NCBI GenBank assembly: GCA_002364735.1
Contig: DEZB01000014.1
Coordinates: 1-22,966, forward strand
From: Bacteroidales bacterium UBA3143
GTDB lineage: Bacteria; Bacteroidota; Bacteroidia; Bacteroidales; Dysgonomonadaceae
DNA: 22,966 nt
Reading direction: 5' to 3'
A program made the position numbers and the translations under genes. Under the pieces are notes generated by a model. The model searched no databases, had not been told where the DNA came from, and saw only the letters and a program-made list of their open reading frames with translations. Positions 7,025 to 14,918 of the stretch are shown piece by piece. Each line of letters begins with the position of its first letter. Position 1 is the first letter of the stretch.

Positions 7025-8650
7025 ATGAAAAAAAATACTTTTTTAATATTGGCATTATTTTTAACCCATTCTATATTTTTAGTATCACAAATTCAGGATA
7101 TAGAGAAAAGTTCGATTCAAGACAGTGCAATAGTAGTGCCTGAAAATTTGAATATAAATTTGAGCAAATTGCTTCATTCTTGGCAAGTAGATTTTTCAGA
7201 TTCCAAAAACGAATGTAGTAAAGGATCAAATGTGGTATATAGCGATTCAGTATATATTGAACGTTTATATAACCTACCCACAGAAATGGAATTATCTTTC
7301 AATCCGGTAGTTCGAAATTACATAGAAATGTATACTGTTCGACGAAGAGATTTGGTAAGCTATATGCTCTCTTTAGGAGAATACTATTATCCAATGTTTG
7401 AACAAGCTTTAGACAGATATGGTCTACCCTTAGAGTTGAAGTATTTACCTGTCATTGAGTCTGCTCTAAATCCCACTGCTGTTTCTCGTATGGGAGCAAC
7501 AGGGCTATGGCAATTCATGTTGCGTACGGGTCAACAATATCAGTTAGAAATTAATAGCCTCGTTGACGAACGTCGTGATCCTTATAAAGCTACTGAAGCT
7601 GCTGCACGCTTCTTGAGTGATTTATATCAAATCTATGGAGATTGGAACTTAGTAATTGCTGCTTATAATTGTGGACCAGGAAATGTAAACAAAGCGATTG
7701 CAAGAAGTGGGGGTAAAAAAGATTATTGGGGAATTTATTACAACTTACCACGTGAAACTCGTGGTTATGTACCTGCATTTATTGCAGCAAACTATGTAAT
7801 GAATTATCACAATGAGCACAATATTTGTCATCAAGAATCTTCAAGTGAATTTCTTGTCCTCGACACGGTTCATGTTTCAAGTGAAATCCATTTTAAGCAA
7901 ATAGCTGAGGTGTTGGATATTCCCCTTGAGAGTCTCAGAAGATATAACCCACAATTTAAACGTGATAAAATTCCTGGGAATCACAAAACCTATGCGCTCG
8001 TTTTACCTACTAAGGACATGTATGCATTTGTAAGTAACATGAATGAAATAATTGGTCATAATAAATCAATCTATTTGAATCAACGTAAACAAACACTCAC
8101 TGATTTAAACAGTAATACGACTGTAGCTGGTAATTTTGTAAACACATACTATAGAATTAAAAAAGGTGATACACTTGGTGCAATTGCAAGACGTAATAAC
8201 ACCTCTGTAGCACGTTTACAACAAATAAATGGATTGAGATCGACAAAATTGTCAATAGGTAAAAGGTTAATTGTAGCTCAAACAGCTAAACCTATTGTAA
8301 AAGGAGAGACTAAATCAGAAAATAATAACTCCTTAGCATCAAAAAGGGAGGTAATAAGTAAGTATTACCGTATAAAGAAAGGTGACACGCTGGGTGCTAT
8401 TGCAGGTAGAAATGAAACAACAGTTGCTCAATTACAAAAGATGAACGGGATGAGATCTACTAAGTTGTCAATTGGAAGTAATCTGATTGTGAAACAAACA
8501 TTTGAACCTAAAGAAGAGATAAGTGAAGTTACTAAGAACAAAACAGAATTTCAACGCATTGATTCTTTAAACACGTCTACTTCTGAGAATGAAAATATTG
8601 TAACGGAATATCTTACTAAAAAGTCTGCTCAATCACAGGATAATACTTGA
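7025..8650 (+). CDS. mltD: LysM lytic murein transglycosylase (MltD-like)
   Basis: Cleaves the MurNAc-GlcNAc bond of peptidoglycan, forming 1,6-anhydro ends, in the periplasm. A signal peptide is likely at residues 1-21 (KKNTFLILALFLTHSIFLVS); I see no lipobox cysteine, so unlike E. coli MltD it may be soluble. The SLT domain spans about 120-265, with LPVIESALNP (141-150; catalytic Glu145), SRMGATGLWQFM (154-165) and AAYNCGPGNV (212-221). Two LysM modules sit at about 376-417 and 448-489; they share the repeat YRIKKGDTLGAIA and are clearly a tandem duplication. A Ser/Thr/Asn-rich tail follows. It is the last gene of the par cluster; its final 18 bases overlap the end of rsmD on the other strand. 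Confidence 0.93.
   Translation: MKKNTFLILALFLTHSIFLVSQIQDIEKSSIQDSAIVVPENLNINLSKLLHSWQVDFSDSKNECSKGSNVVYSDSVYIERLYNLPTEMELSFNPVVRNYIEMYTVRRRDLVSYMLSLGEYYYPMFEQALDRYGLPLELKYLPVIESALNPTAVSRMGATGLWQFMLRTGQQYQLEINSLVDERRDPYKATEAAARFLSDLYQIYGDWNLVIAAYNCGPGNVNKAIARSGGKKDYWGIYYNLPRETRGYVPAFIAANYVMNYHNEHNICHQESSSEFLVLDTVHVSSEIHFKQIAEVLDIPLESLRRYNPQFKRDKIPGNHKTYALVLPTKDMYAFVSNMNEIIGHNKSIYLNQRKQTLTDLNSNTTVAGNFVNTYYRIKKGDTLGAIARRNNTSVARLQQINGLRSTKLSIGKRLIVAQTAKPIVKGETKSENNNSLASKREVISKYYRIKKGDTLGAIAGRNETTVAQLQKMNGMRSTKLSIGSNLIVKQTFEPKEEISEVTKNKTEFQRIDSLNTSTSENENIVTEYLTKKSAQSQDNT
7744..7759. other. parS-like dyad inside mltD (candidate)
   Basis: The sequence cttaCCACGTGAAACt matches the bacterial parS consensus TGTTTCACGTGAAACA at 11 of 16 positions, including the whole central CACGTG and the right arm GTGAAAC; the left arm is degenerate. 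It lies in codons for the conserved LPRETRG segment of MltD, so coding constraint alone may explain it. Proximity to parAB makes it worth noting. Confidence 0.3.
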
Positions 8651-9196
8651 ATTGAGGATGTTACTTTTTTTGAAAAATGAAAAATGCACATTCCCATATT
8701 TGCGTTCTTCCGTAAAAAATGGATGATCAGAAAAGTTATTCTTTTTGGAGTGCTCAATAATAAAAATACCATCTTGTTTTAATAAATCATACTTAAATAT
8801 TTTTTCTGGTATGATATCCAAATCTTTTAAATCATAAGGTGGGTCTGCAAAAATCAAGTCAAATGACTGTTTACATGATTTGATAAAAGTAAAAACATCT
8901 GCTTTTATTGTCATTAACTCATTGGCATCTAATTTCTCTTTCAACTTCTGGATGAAAGCATGATTTTTTGCACTTGATTCAACACTTACAACTTGATTGC
9001 AACCTCGAGAAACTAATTCTATTGCTATACTTCCTGTGCCAGAGAAAAGATCTAATGCTGTTATTTCTTCCCAGTCAACTTTATTATTTAAAATATTAAA
9101 CAAACTTTCTCTTGCAAAATCTGTGGTAGGCCTTGCAGTGAAATTTTTTGGTAATTGAAATCTTCTCGATTTATATTTTCCTCCTATTATACGCAT
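8633..9196 (-). CDS. rsmD: 16S rRNA (guanine966-N2)-methyltransferase RsmD
   Basis: An S-adenosylmethionine-dependent enzyme that methylates G966 (E. coli numbering) of 16S rRNA in the 30S subunit. The protein has 187 residues, normal for RsmD. It shows the N-terminal MRIIGGKYKSRRF, the RPTTDFARESLFN segment (22-34), the SAM-binding loop LDLFSGTGSIAIE (48-60) and the catalytic ADPPYDL (117-123). Its start overlaps the end of the DUF3822 gene by 10 bases, so the two are translationally coupled. Its end overlaps mltD by 18 bases in convergent orientation, leaving no room for a separate terminator. Confidence 0.94.
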   Translation of the reverse strand: MRIIGGKYKSRRFQLPKNFTARPTTDFARESLFNILNNKVDWEEITALDLFSGTGSIAIELVSRGCNQVVSVESSAKNHAFIQKLKEKLDANELMTIKADVFTFIKSCKQSFDLIFADPPYDLKDLDIIPEKIFKYDLLKQDGIFIIEHSKKNNFSDHPFFTEERKYGNVHFSFFKKSNILNSSIIL

Positions 9197-9999
9197 ATTT
9201 GTTGCACTATTTCTGTGGGAATCTCACTTTGTTTAAAGACTAAACCTTCTCGAAGATTCATATTAAGCTGGTTAAAGTTCGCGATAGTTTTTTTCAATGT
9301 TTCAATACTTTCAATATGATTATCAATATTTCCAGAAAAGAAAATTTGGATATCTTGAGCATCATATTTAATACCTTCTCTAATTTTTTGAATAAAAAAG
9401 CACTCTTCTAACGTGTTTCTGGCAATGATTGTTTTTGCTAAAATAAGTTTTTCATTAGTAAAAGCCACAACATCCATCATGTCTTCATCATTGAAGTTTA
9501 AGAAAAGGGCTGATTTGGTCTTGTCGTGCAACCTAAAAAAAAAGGGAATTAGAATTGATAAGTGACTATTAAATGTTGGATTAATTAAGCTACGAGATAA
9601 AAAATTATGGTGAGATTCATCTATTTCCCAAATCATCTGGCAATTTAATTGATTCAACGTGTTTTTTAAAACCAGTGAGTTAACCCTATGGAAATTAAAA
9701 GCTAACAAGTTTGATTCATATCGCTTGTCGTAAAATTCATTTGGGACTAATGTTAGCTTATCTGTTACTTGAATTATATTAATTTGCAAGAAGCTCTCAG
9801 TAAAAAATGAATAATCGAAAATAATTTTCTCTAAGTTTTTTAGATAAGTTTCTTTTGAATTAAATGTAATGCTATTTTGATAGAATATTAAAGGATCTGT
9901 CGGGCAGTGTACAGAAAAATAAAATCCATTCGGAATTAACCGAATGGATAATATATATTTTTCAGATTGTGCAAAATCAATATTGTCAGTTAAAAACAT
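9187..9999 (-). CDS. DUF3822 family protein
   Basis: The exact function is unknown. The 270-residue protein starts MFLTDNIDFAQSEKYILSIRLIPNGFYFSV, which resembles the opening strands of DUF3822, a Bacteroidetes family with an ASKHA-like (actin/hexokinase) fold. The conserved-looking segments are EFYDKRYESNLLAFNF (about 92-107) and LFLNFNDEDMMDVVAF (about 164-179). No signal peptide or membrane segment is seen, so it is probably cytosolic. It sits directly upstream of rsmD with a 10-base overlap, an arrangement that recurs in the phylum. That suggests a shared context with rRNA modification, but no enzymatic role can be read from the sequence. Confidence 0.8.
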   Translation of the reverse strand: MFLTDNIDFAQSEKYILSIRLIPNGFYFSVHCPTDPLIFYQNSITFNSKETYLKNLEKIIFDYSFFTESFLQINIIQVTDKLTLVPNEFYDKRYESNLLAFNFHRVNSLVLKNTLNQLNCQMIWEIDESHHNFLSRSLINPTFNSHLSILIPFFFRLHDKTKSALFLNFNDEDMMDVVAFTNEKLILAKTIIARNTLEECFFIQKIREGIKYDAQDIQIFFSGNIDNHIESIETLKKTIANFNQLNMNLREGLVFKQSEIPTEIVQQICV

Positions 10000-10090
10000 A
10001 TGCTTATATAATCGAGTTACAGTTTCTTTATTCGCTAAGCTAATTCTTTTTTCGTTATTAAATTAGCAGGAAAATAAAATACCAAACTGT

Positions 10091-10795
10091 TTACTCCCAA
10101 TTACCTGCGTTATTGTTTGCTGTTGTTATTGAGCCTACTCTTAAACCTTCGTATCTATCTCCAGGCACGCTGCGGACGTTTTCTATTAGCAAGTTTAACT
10201 CGTTTTTATTCAAGTCTCCTAAATAAGTAGTGTAAGGAGTTTTAGCTTCAAAAACATTAATAGTATAACCTGATGACGTGGTTAGTGTATCTGTAGCTAA
10301 TTCAAATTGAGCTCCATTACCATATGGAACGAAACGTAAAGAGTCTGCCACGAAGTTTCTTCTGTTTGGAAAGCGATTCTCAATAACAGGAACATAAATG
10401 GAGTCGCGGGCAAGTTGTGGAGCGTTTGTTTCATCATTCCATAGTCCTGCTTTTTTAATTTCAGCGACATTACCACTTCTAATAATTTCCATAGCTTTGG
10501 CTTCTGTCATCCCAGCTTCCATTTGGACTTCTGTCAAATCTCCGTGTTTTTCTAATAAAGCAACTTTTCCATTTTTCACGAAATTTATCAGAGAATCGAA
10601 ACTTGATGTATATTCTCCTTTGTTTTCACGAAAAGCTACTTGCGCTGTACGGATATCTACAAGTCTTCTTATAACAGCCCTGTCGCGAGTTTCTCTTTGC
10701 TTTTTAAAATCGATAGGTCCTTGTATGCTTTTCCAGCATAAGAAAACTAAGAGACCAATTGCAGCAATTAAAATTACTTTTACTAATACTTTCAT
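10091..10795 (-). CDS. Membrane-anchored hypothetical protein
   Basis: I do not recognise a named family. The 234 residues begin with a single transmembrane helix (about 4-24, VLVKVILIAAIGLLVFLCW). A charged helical segment follows (RDRAVIRRLVDIRTAQVAF, about 38-56), then ENKGEYTSSFDSLINFVKNG. This layout (an N-terminal helix running into a long amphipathic helix, then a small globular part) resembles type IV pilin or pseudopilin-like proteins, but no prepilin peptidase site (G before F-[TS]-x-x-E) is seen. The bulk should be periplasmic. It is followed after 91 bases by the DUF3822 gene in the same direction. Its start, MKVLVKVILIAA, is the natural one. The antisense frame over this gene is a shadow. 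Confidence 0.7.
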   Translation of the reverse strand: MKVLVKVILIAAIGLLVFLCWKSIQGPIDFKKQRETRDRAVIRRLVDIRTAQVAFRENKGEYTSSFDSLINFVKNGKVALLEKHGDLTEVQMEAGMTEAKAMEIIRSGNVAEIKKAGLWNDETNAPQLARDSIYVPVIENRFPNRRNFVADSLRFVPYGNGAQFELATDTLTTSSGYTINVFEAKTPYTTYLGDLNKNELNLLIENVRSVPGDRYEGLRVGSITTANNNAGNWE

Positions 10796-10849
10796 GGACT
10801 TTTTTTCTTTTTATTATTTGCTATTGAATGGATTTACTAATTTAGATTA

Positions 10850-10857
10850 CAAATTTA
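10850..10857 (-). promoter_or_regulatory. Candidate promoter -7 box for the 10091-10795 gene
   Basis: The minus strand reads TAAATTTG, matching TAnnTTTG, 55 bases upstream of the membrane-anchored hypothetical. No clear -33 element is found at the expected spacing. It lies in the intergenic region shared with the divergent helicase gene. Confidence 0.35.
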
Positions 10858-10899
10858 GAAAAAGAATGATAATTGTACTACTTTTACACTGAAAATAAT

Positions 10900-12333
10900 A
10901 TGCAAAAAATGATAAATAGCTATTTCATAGAGAAACTGAGGTGTAATTTCCCTTTTTCTCTTACAAATGATCAAAATACTGCTATCTCAAAAATAGTCGA
11001 ATTTATTTTTAGTCCAAAGTCCGAAGAGATATTTCTTTTAAAAGGATATGCTGGTACAGGTAAATCAAGTCTGATTGGAGCTTTAGTAAAAACAATGACT
11101 CAATTGCAACAAAAAACAGTTCTTTTAGCTCCAACGGGAAGAGCGGCTAAAGTTTTTTCAATGTATTCGGGTGAATCTGCATATACAATTCACAAAAAAA
11201 TATACCGTCAAAAAAGCATGTCGGATTCGGGTGCTTCTTTTAGCTTGACTGAAAATTTGCACAAAAACACATTGTTTATTGTAGATGAGGCATCGATGAT
11301 CAACAATGCATCTACGGAAGATTCTTTTTTTGGAACAGGTCGTCTCTTAGATGATTTGATTGAATATGTATACTCTGCTTCAAATTGTAAATTGCTTTTG
11401 CTTGGTGATACAGCCCAGTTGCCTCCCGTAAAACAAGAGTTAAGCCCTGCGTTAGATAGCTCTGAATTGCAATCTTTCGGGTTGAATGTTTTTGAGAGTA
11501 CACTTACAGAAATTATGAGACAATCCGAGGAATCGGGAATTCTATATAATGCTACTTTACTAAGGAATGCTTTAAGCAATGAATTAACTCGAATTTCTCC
11601 CAAATTAAAGTTGGATAATTTTAGAGATGTTAGACGCATTTCTGGTAACGACTTGATAGAGGAAATTTCTTCTTGTTATTCTCGCGATGGATTTGAAGAA
11701 ACAATAGTTATATCTCGCTCTAACAAAAATGTGAATGTTTTTAATAATGGTATTCGCAATAGTGTACTCTATAGAGAAGAGGAGTTATCTAACGGAGACT
11801 TGTTGATGGTAACAAAAAACAATTATTTTTGGTTGAAAGAAGAGGAAAAGGTTGATTTTATTGCCAATGGAGAGTTTGTTGAAGTTTTGCGTATTCGTTC
11901 TCAGGAAGAAGTTTATGGCTTAAGGTTTTGTGATGTAACACTGCATCATAAAAATTACGACCTCGAATTTGAAGCGAAAGTTTGTTTAGATGCTTTGCAT
12001 AGCGAAAGTTCTGGTGCTTCATATCAGCAAAGCAACGTGTTTTACGCCGCTTTAAATGAAGAGTACGCTCATATTGGCTCTAAAGCTGGTAGGTATAGGC
12101 AAATAAAAAACAATCCTTTTTTTAATGCACTACAGGTCAAATACGGCTATGCCGTTACATGTCATAAAGCGCAGGGTGGAGAATGGAAAAATGTTTTTAT
12201 TGATTTAGGCTACATAAACCCTAATCATTTAGGCGACAATTTTTATCGCTGGCTTTATACATCCATTACACGAAGCACACAAATGTTATATCTTGTGAAT
12301 TTGTCGAACGAGTTTATAGCAGTTTCCGATTAA
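10900..12333 (+). CDS. ATP-dependent DNA helicase, SF1B RecD/Dda-like
   Basis: A superfamily 1 helicase predicted to unwind DNA 5' to 3', acting in repair or recombination. The 477-residue chain carries a Q-motif-like LTNDQ (about 21-25), Walker A GYAGTGKSS (49-57), motif Ia APTGRAA (77-83), Walker B VDEASM (128-133), motif III GDTAQLPPV (169-177), motif IV EIMRQ (204-208), motif V VTCHKAQGGEW (419-429) and motif VI YTSITRS (453-459). It lacks the RecBC-binding N-terminal domain of RecD, so it is a stand-alone, small Dda/RecD2-like enzyme. The frame opens at a TTG at 10873; the ATG at 10900 (MQKMINSYF) is more credible. It is divergent from the membrane-anchored hypothetical. Confidence 0.88.
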   Translation: MQKMINSYFIEKLRCNFPFSLTNDQNTAISKIVEFIFSPKSEEIFLLKGYAGTGKSSLIGALVKTMTQLQQKTVLLAPTGRAAKVFSMYSGESAYTIHKKIYRQKSMSDSGASFSLTENLHKNTLFIVDEASMINNASTEDSFFGTGRLLDDLIEYVYSASNCKLLLLGDTAQLPPVKQELSPALDSSELQSFGLNVFESTLTEIMRQSEESGILYNATLLRNALSNELTRISPKLKLDNFRDVRRISGNDLIEEISSCYSRDGFEETIVISRSNKNVNVFNNGIRNSVLYREEELSNGDLLMVTKNNYFWLKEEEKVDFIANGEFVEVLRIRSQEEVYGLRFCDVTLHHKNYDLEFEAKVCLDALHSESSGASYQQSNVFYAALNEEYAHIGSKAGRYRQIKNNPFFNALQVKYGYAVTCHKAQGGEWKNVFIDLGYINPNHLGDNFYRWLYTSITRSTQMLYLVNLSNEFIAVSD

Positions 12334-12337
12334 TTCT

Positions 12338-12345
12338 TACATTTG
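12338..12345 (+). promoter_or_regulatory. Candidate promoter -7 box and leader hairpin
   Basis: TACATTTG matches TAnnTTTG and would start transcription about 65 bases before the hypothetical gene at 12412. A small perfect hairpin (TGATAGA at 12361-12367, TCTATCA at 12387-12393) falls within the predicted leader. There is no T-run after it, so it does not look like a terminator. The -33 box is weak. Confidence 0.35.
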
Positions 12346-12411
12346 TAATGCGTCAAACAATGATAGACAATATTATTAAACTATTATCTATCAATATTTA
12401 AAAGGTATTTA

Positions 12412-13200
12412 ATGAAAAGTAAATTCATACAACTATTACATCTTGAAATCCAAGAATTAGAATCAAAAGTATCTAATCTGAAAGAAGACCAAAACATTTC
12501 CTTTTCTTTTTTTAGAGAGTCGTTCAAACATACACAAGAAATTGGTCGTTTGTTGCACGAACTTGAATTTGCTCAAATTGAGGATATGAAAAACCAAATG
12601 GGGAAATTGGTGCAGTTTTTATCAGAGTCAGAAACCTCTAAGGTCAAAACTTCTGAAGAATTGGAAAAACTGGAAGAAAAACCCATTGAAGATAAAATAA
12701 CTAATATAGATGTTTCAGAAAATCAAAAAGGTGTTTTTATCAAACCTACACCTTTAACTTCTAATGATATACCTAAAGAGGCGATTAAAGAAGATTTTCC
12801 TCAGTTTGAAGATGACAAGAAAGATGAGAAAAATATTCCATCTGAAAAAAGTTCTTCTCTATTAAAAGATAAATTGGATGTCAAAGGTTTTATCAAAGAA
12901 GATTCACCTCAAACTTCGGAAGTAGAGACTTTCACCTCAAATAATAAGTCGTTAAATGATATACAGCCAACAAATCATACTGTCTTAGACACTAAGCGAA
13001 ACATTAGTTTAAATGATCGTTTTTTGTTTCAACGTGAACTTTTCGATAATGATAGGCAGGCAATGAATAATATGATGTTGAAATTGCAGGCTTATAGTTC
13101 TTACAAAGATTGTGAGAGTTATTTAAAAGAAAATACTAATTGGGACTTTAATGATGAAAATGTCCAAAAGTTTCTTGAAATGCTGAAGAAAAATTCATAG
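12412..13200 (+). CDS. Hypothetical protein, acidic linker and C-terminal helical domain
   Basis: Function unknown. The 262 residues fall into three parts. Residues 1-75 are helical and coiled-coil-like (LLHLEIQELESKVSNLKEDQ...). Residues about 76-194 are charged, Lys/Glu/Ser/Thr-rich and probably disordered. The C-terminal block from about 195 (KRNISLNDRFLFQRELFDND) looks well folded, with repeated hydrophobic helices ending in DENVQKFLEMLKK. I recall the SLNDRF-FQRELF pattern from uncharacterised Bacteroidales proteins, but no function is known to me. No signal peptide. Its TAG stop abuts the rsmI ATG with no gap, which strongly suggests translational coupling with rsmI. Confidence 0.7.
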   Translation: MKSKFIQLLHLEIQELESKVSNLKEDQNISFSFFRESFKHTQEIGRLLHELEFAQIEDMKNQMGKLVQFLSESETSKVKTSEELEKLEEKPIEDKITNIDVSENQKGVFIKPTPLTSNDIPKEAIKEDFPQFEDDKKDEKNIPSEKSSSLLKDKLDVKGFIKEDSPQTSEVETFTSNNKSLNDIQPTNHTVLDTKRNISLNDRFLFQRELFDNDRQAMNNMMLKLQAYSSYKDCESYLKENTNWDFNDENVQKFLEMLKKNS

Positions 13201-13929
13201 ATGAATCAGAATGAGTTTGAAGCCTTCGGTAAATTATATGTTGTTCCAACGCCTATTGGGAACTTAGAAGATATTACCTTTAGGGCGATTAAAGTTTTGA
13301 AGGATTGTGATTTTATTTTGGCAGAAGACACAAGAACAAGCGGTTTTTTGTTAAAGCATTATGAGATTGAGACAAAAATGTATTCACATCACAAGTTCAA
13401 TGAGCATAAGAGTAGCGATCATATTGTTGAACGCATCAGAGCAGGAGCTCAAGTAGCTTTGATATCTGATGCAGGAACCCCCGCAATATCTGATCCTGGG
13501 TTTTTAATAGTTCATAATTGTATTGAAGCTGGTATTGATGTGGAGTGTTTGCCTGGTGCAACAGCAGCTATACCTGCGTTAGTTGTCTCAGGATTACCTA
13601 ATGATAGATTTTGTTTTGAAGGCTTTCTTCCACAGAAAAAAGGAAGACAAACAAGATTAAAGGAGCTGGCAGATGAAAACAGAACAATGGTTTTTTATGA
13701 ATCTCCTTATCGTGTTTTGAAAACGCTTACCCAGTTTGCAGAATATTTTGGTGAGGAACGTACGGCTTCTGCATCACGCGAAATATCAAAGATGTATGAA
13801 GAAACTATTCGTGGAACATTGACCGAATTAATTATTTATTTTACTCAGAATGAACCTCGTGGAGAATTCGTACTTGTAGTAAATGGAAATGAAATAAAGA
13901 AAATGACTGGAAAAGGGAGTCATGTATAA
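13201..13929 (+). CDS. rsmI: 16S rRNA (cytidine1402-2'-O)-methyltransferase RsmI
   Basis: Methylates the ribose of C1402 in the 16S rRNA decoding centre, using S-adenosylmethionine. It belongs to the tetrapyrrole-methylase (SUMT-like) fold. Visible motifs: VVPTPIGNLEDIT (14-26), ILAEDTRTS (39-47), HHKFNEH (63-69), ALISDAGTPAISDPG (86-100), CLPGATAAIPALVVSGLP (about 115-132) and FEGFLPQKKGRQ (about 138-149). The protein has 242 residues, somewhat shorter than E. coli RsmI, lacking the small C-terminal domain, as is common. Its ATG directly follows the stop of the upstream hypothetical. The window also contains rsmD, another 16S methyltransferase, but in a separate operon. Confidence 0.94.
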   Translation: MNQNEFEAFGKLYVVPTPIGNLEDITFRAIKVLKDCDFILAEDTRTSGFLLKHYEIETKMYSHHKFNEHKSSDHIVERIRAGAQVALISDAGTPAISDPGFLIVHNCIEAGIDVECLPGATAAIPALVVSGLPNDRFCFEGFLPQKKGRQTRLKELADENRTMVFYESPYRVLKTLTQFAEYFGEERTASASREISKMYEETIRGTLTELIIYFTQNEPRGEFVLVVNGNEIKKMTGKGSHV

Positions 13930-13931
13930 AC

Positions 13932-13939
13932 TATATTTG
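13932..13939 (+). promoter_or_regulatory. Candidate promoter -7 box for the lipoprotein gene
   Basis: TATATTTG begins 3 bases after the rsmI stop and 33 bases before the lipoprotein ATG, a good position for a Bacteroidetes -7 box. A TTTG -33 element is not evident within the rsmI coding end. It suggests the lipoprotein can be transcribed independently. Confidence 0.45.
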
Positions 13940-13971
13940 CTTATTAACGTTTTAAATAAAAATGTATAGAT

Positions 13972-14829
13972 ATGAAGAAATTATTTGTTTTATTTATTGT
14001 TAGTTTCGCTATAATCCTCTCATGTACAAACGTGAAAGAATCGAAAGAATACAAAGATTTACAAGCTGAACGCGATTCACTTATGATGCAAAGCTCATCT
14101 GCAGATACAGAAATTGCCGAAATGATGTCAGTGATTGACGATGTTGAAGATAATTTTAATCAAATTCGTGAAGCCGAAAAGTATTTAGCTGTACAGTCTA
14201 CCGAAAAAGGAGAAATGAGTGCTAATACAAAAAAACGGGTCACTGATAATTTTAAAATGATTAATGAAATTCTTCAAAAAAATAAAGCTCAAATGGCAGC
14301 GCTTAATAAAAAATATTCTACGAGCACCGGCCAAGTAGGAGCTTTGAAGAAAACCATTGATAGACTGAATCAACAAATGCAAGAGAGCGCTGTACGAATC
14401 AATGAGTTGCAAGATGAACTTTCTCGTAGAGATCAAACTATTGCTCAATTGTCAAGCAATGTAACTGATCTGTCGGGTCATATTGAAGAACAATCTGTGA
14501 CTATTCGCGAACAAGAAAAATCATTAAACATTGCTTATTTTGTATTTGGCACGATGAGGGAACTAAAAGATCAGAAGATTCTTTCAGGCGGTTTTCTTCA
14601 GTCGACTAAAGTGTTAGATGGAGCTTTTAATAAAGATTATTTCCTTCAAATAGATATTAGGGAAGTGACAAGAATTCCACTTTATGATAAAAAAGCTAAG
14701 TTATGGTCAAAACATCCTGAGGGTACTTACGAGTTTGAAGAGGGTTCAGATGGCAATTTGACTTTTGTTATTACAGATACACAACGTTTTTGGAGCTTAA
14801 CGAAATATTTGATTATTGAAGTAGGATAA
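13972..14829 (+). CDS. Coiled-coil lipoprotein, function unknown
   Basis: The N-terminus MKKLFVLFIVSFAIILSC is a lipoprotein signal peptide with the lipidated cysteine at residue 18 (lipobox I-L-S-C). The mature protein (residues 18-285) has a long heptad-like region from about 24 to 180, rich in Glu, Gln, Ser and Leu (for example RLNQQMQESAVRINELQDEL). The C-terminal domain of about 100 residues, from LNIAYFVFGTMRELKDQ onward, contains likely beta strands. I recognise no catalytic motif; a periplasm-facing scaffold or envelope spacer is possible, but that is only inference. It is flanked by a candidate promoter just upstream and a strong terminator downstream, so it is probably monocistronic. 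Confidence 0.75.
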   Translation: MKKLFVLFIVSFAIILSCTNVKESKEYKDLQAERDSLMMQSSSADTEIAEMMSVIDDVEDNFNQIREAEKYLAVQSTEKGEMSANTKKRVTDNFKMINEILQKNKAQMAALNKKYSTSTGQVGALKKTIDRLNQQMQESAVRINELQDELSRRDQTIAQLSSNVTDLSGHIEEQSVTIREQEKSLNIAYFVFGTMRELKDQKILSGGFLQSTKVLDGAFNKDYFLQIDIREVTRIPLYDKKAKLWSKHPEGTYEFEEGSDGNLTFVITDTQRFWSLTKYLIIEVG

Positions 14830-14851
14830 TCGTTTAATAATAAATTTATTG

Positions 14852-14898
14852 AAGAATGACCGATAAATCTTTACGATTTTATCGGTCATTCTTTTAAA
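14852..14898 (+). terminator. Rho-independent terminator after the lipoprotein gene
   Basis: A perfect 16-base stem (AAGAATGACCGATAAA at 14852-14867 with TTTATCGGTCATTCTT at 14878-14893) has a 10-base loop and is followed by a short T-run. It separates the lipoprotein gene from the HAD gene 25 bases beyond the stem. Confidence 0.8.
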
Positions 14899-14918
14899 TA
14901 CAATCTGATTCTTTTAAA

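Noticed and set aside
8148..8492. DNA direct repeats as a mobile or recombination element
   Set aside because: They encode the two LysM modules of MltD, and the similarity is explained by domain duplication.
10398..10892. 164-codon plus-strand ORF opposite the membrane-anchored hypothetical
   Set aside because: It is antisense to a gene with a good start and transmembrane helix, and its composition (Ser/Phe-rich, no motifs) is typical of a shadow frame.
11208..11639. 143-codon minus-strand ORF inside the helicase gene
   Set aside because: The opposite strand carries intact helicase motifs throughout; this is a shadow frame.
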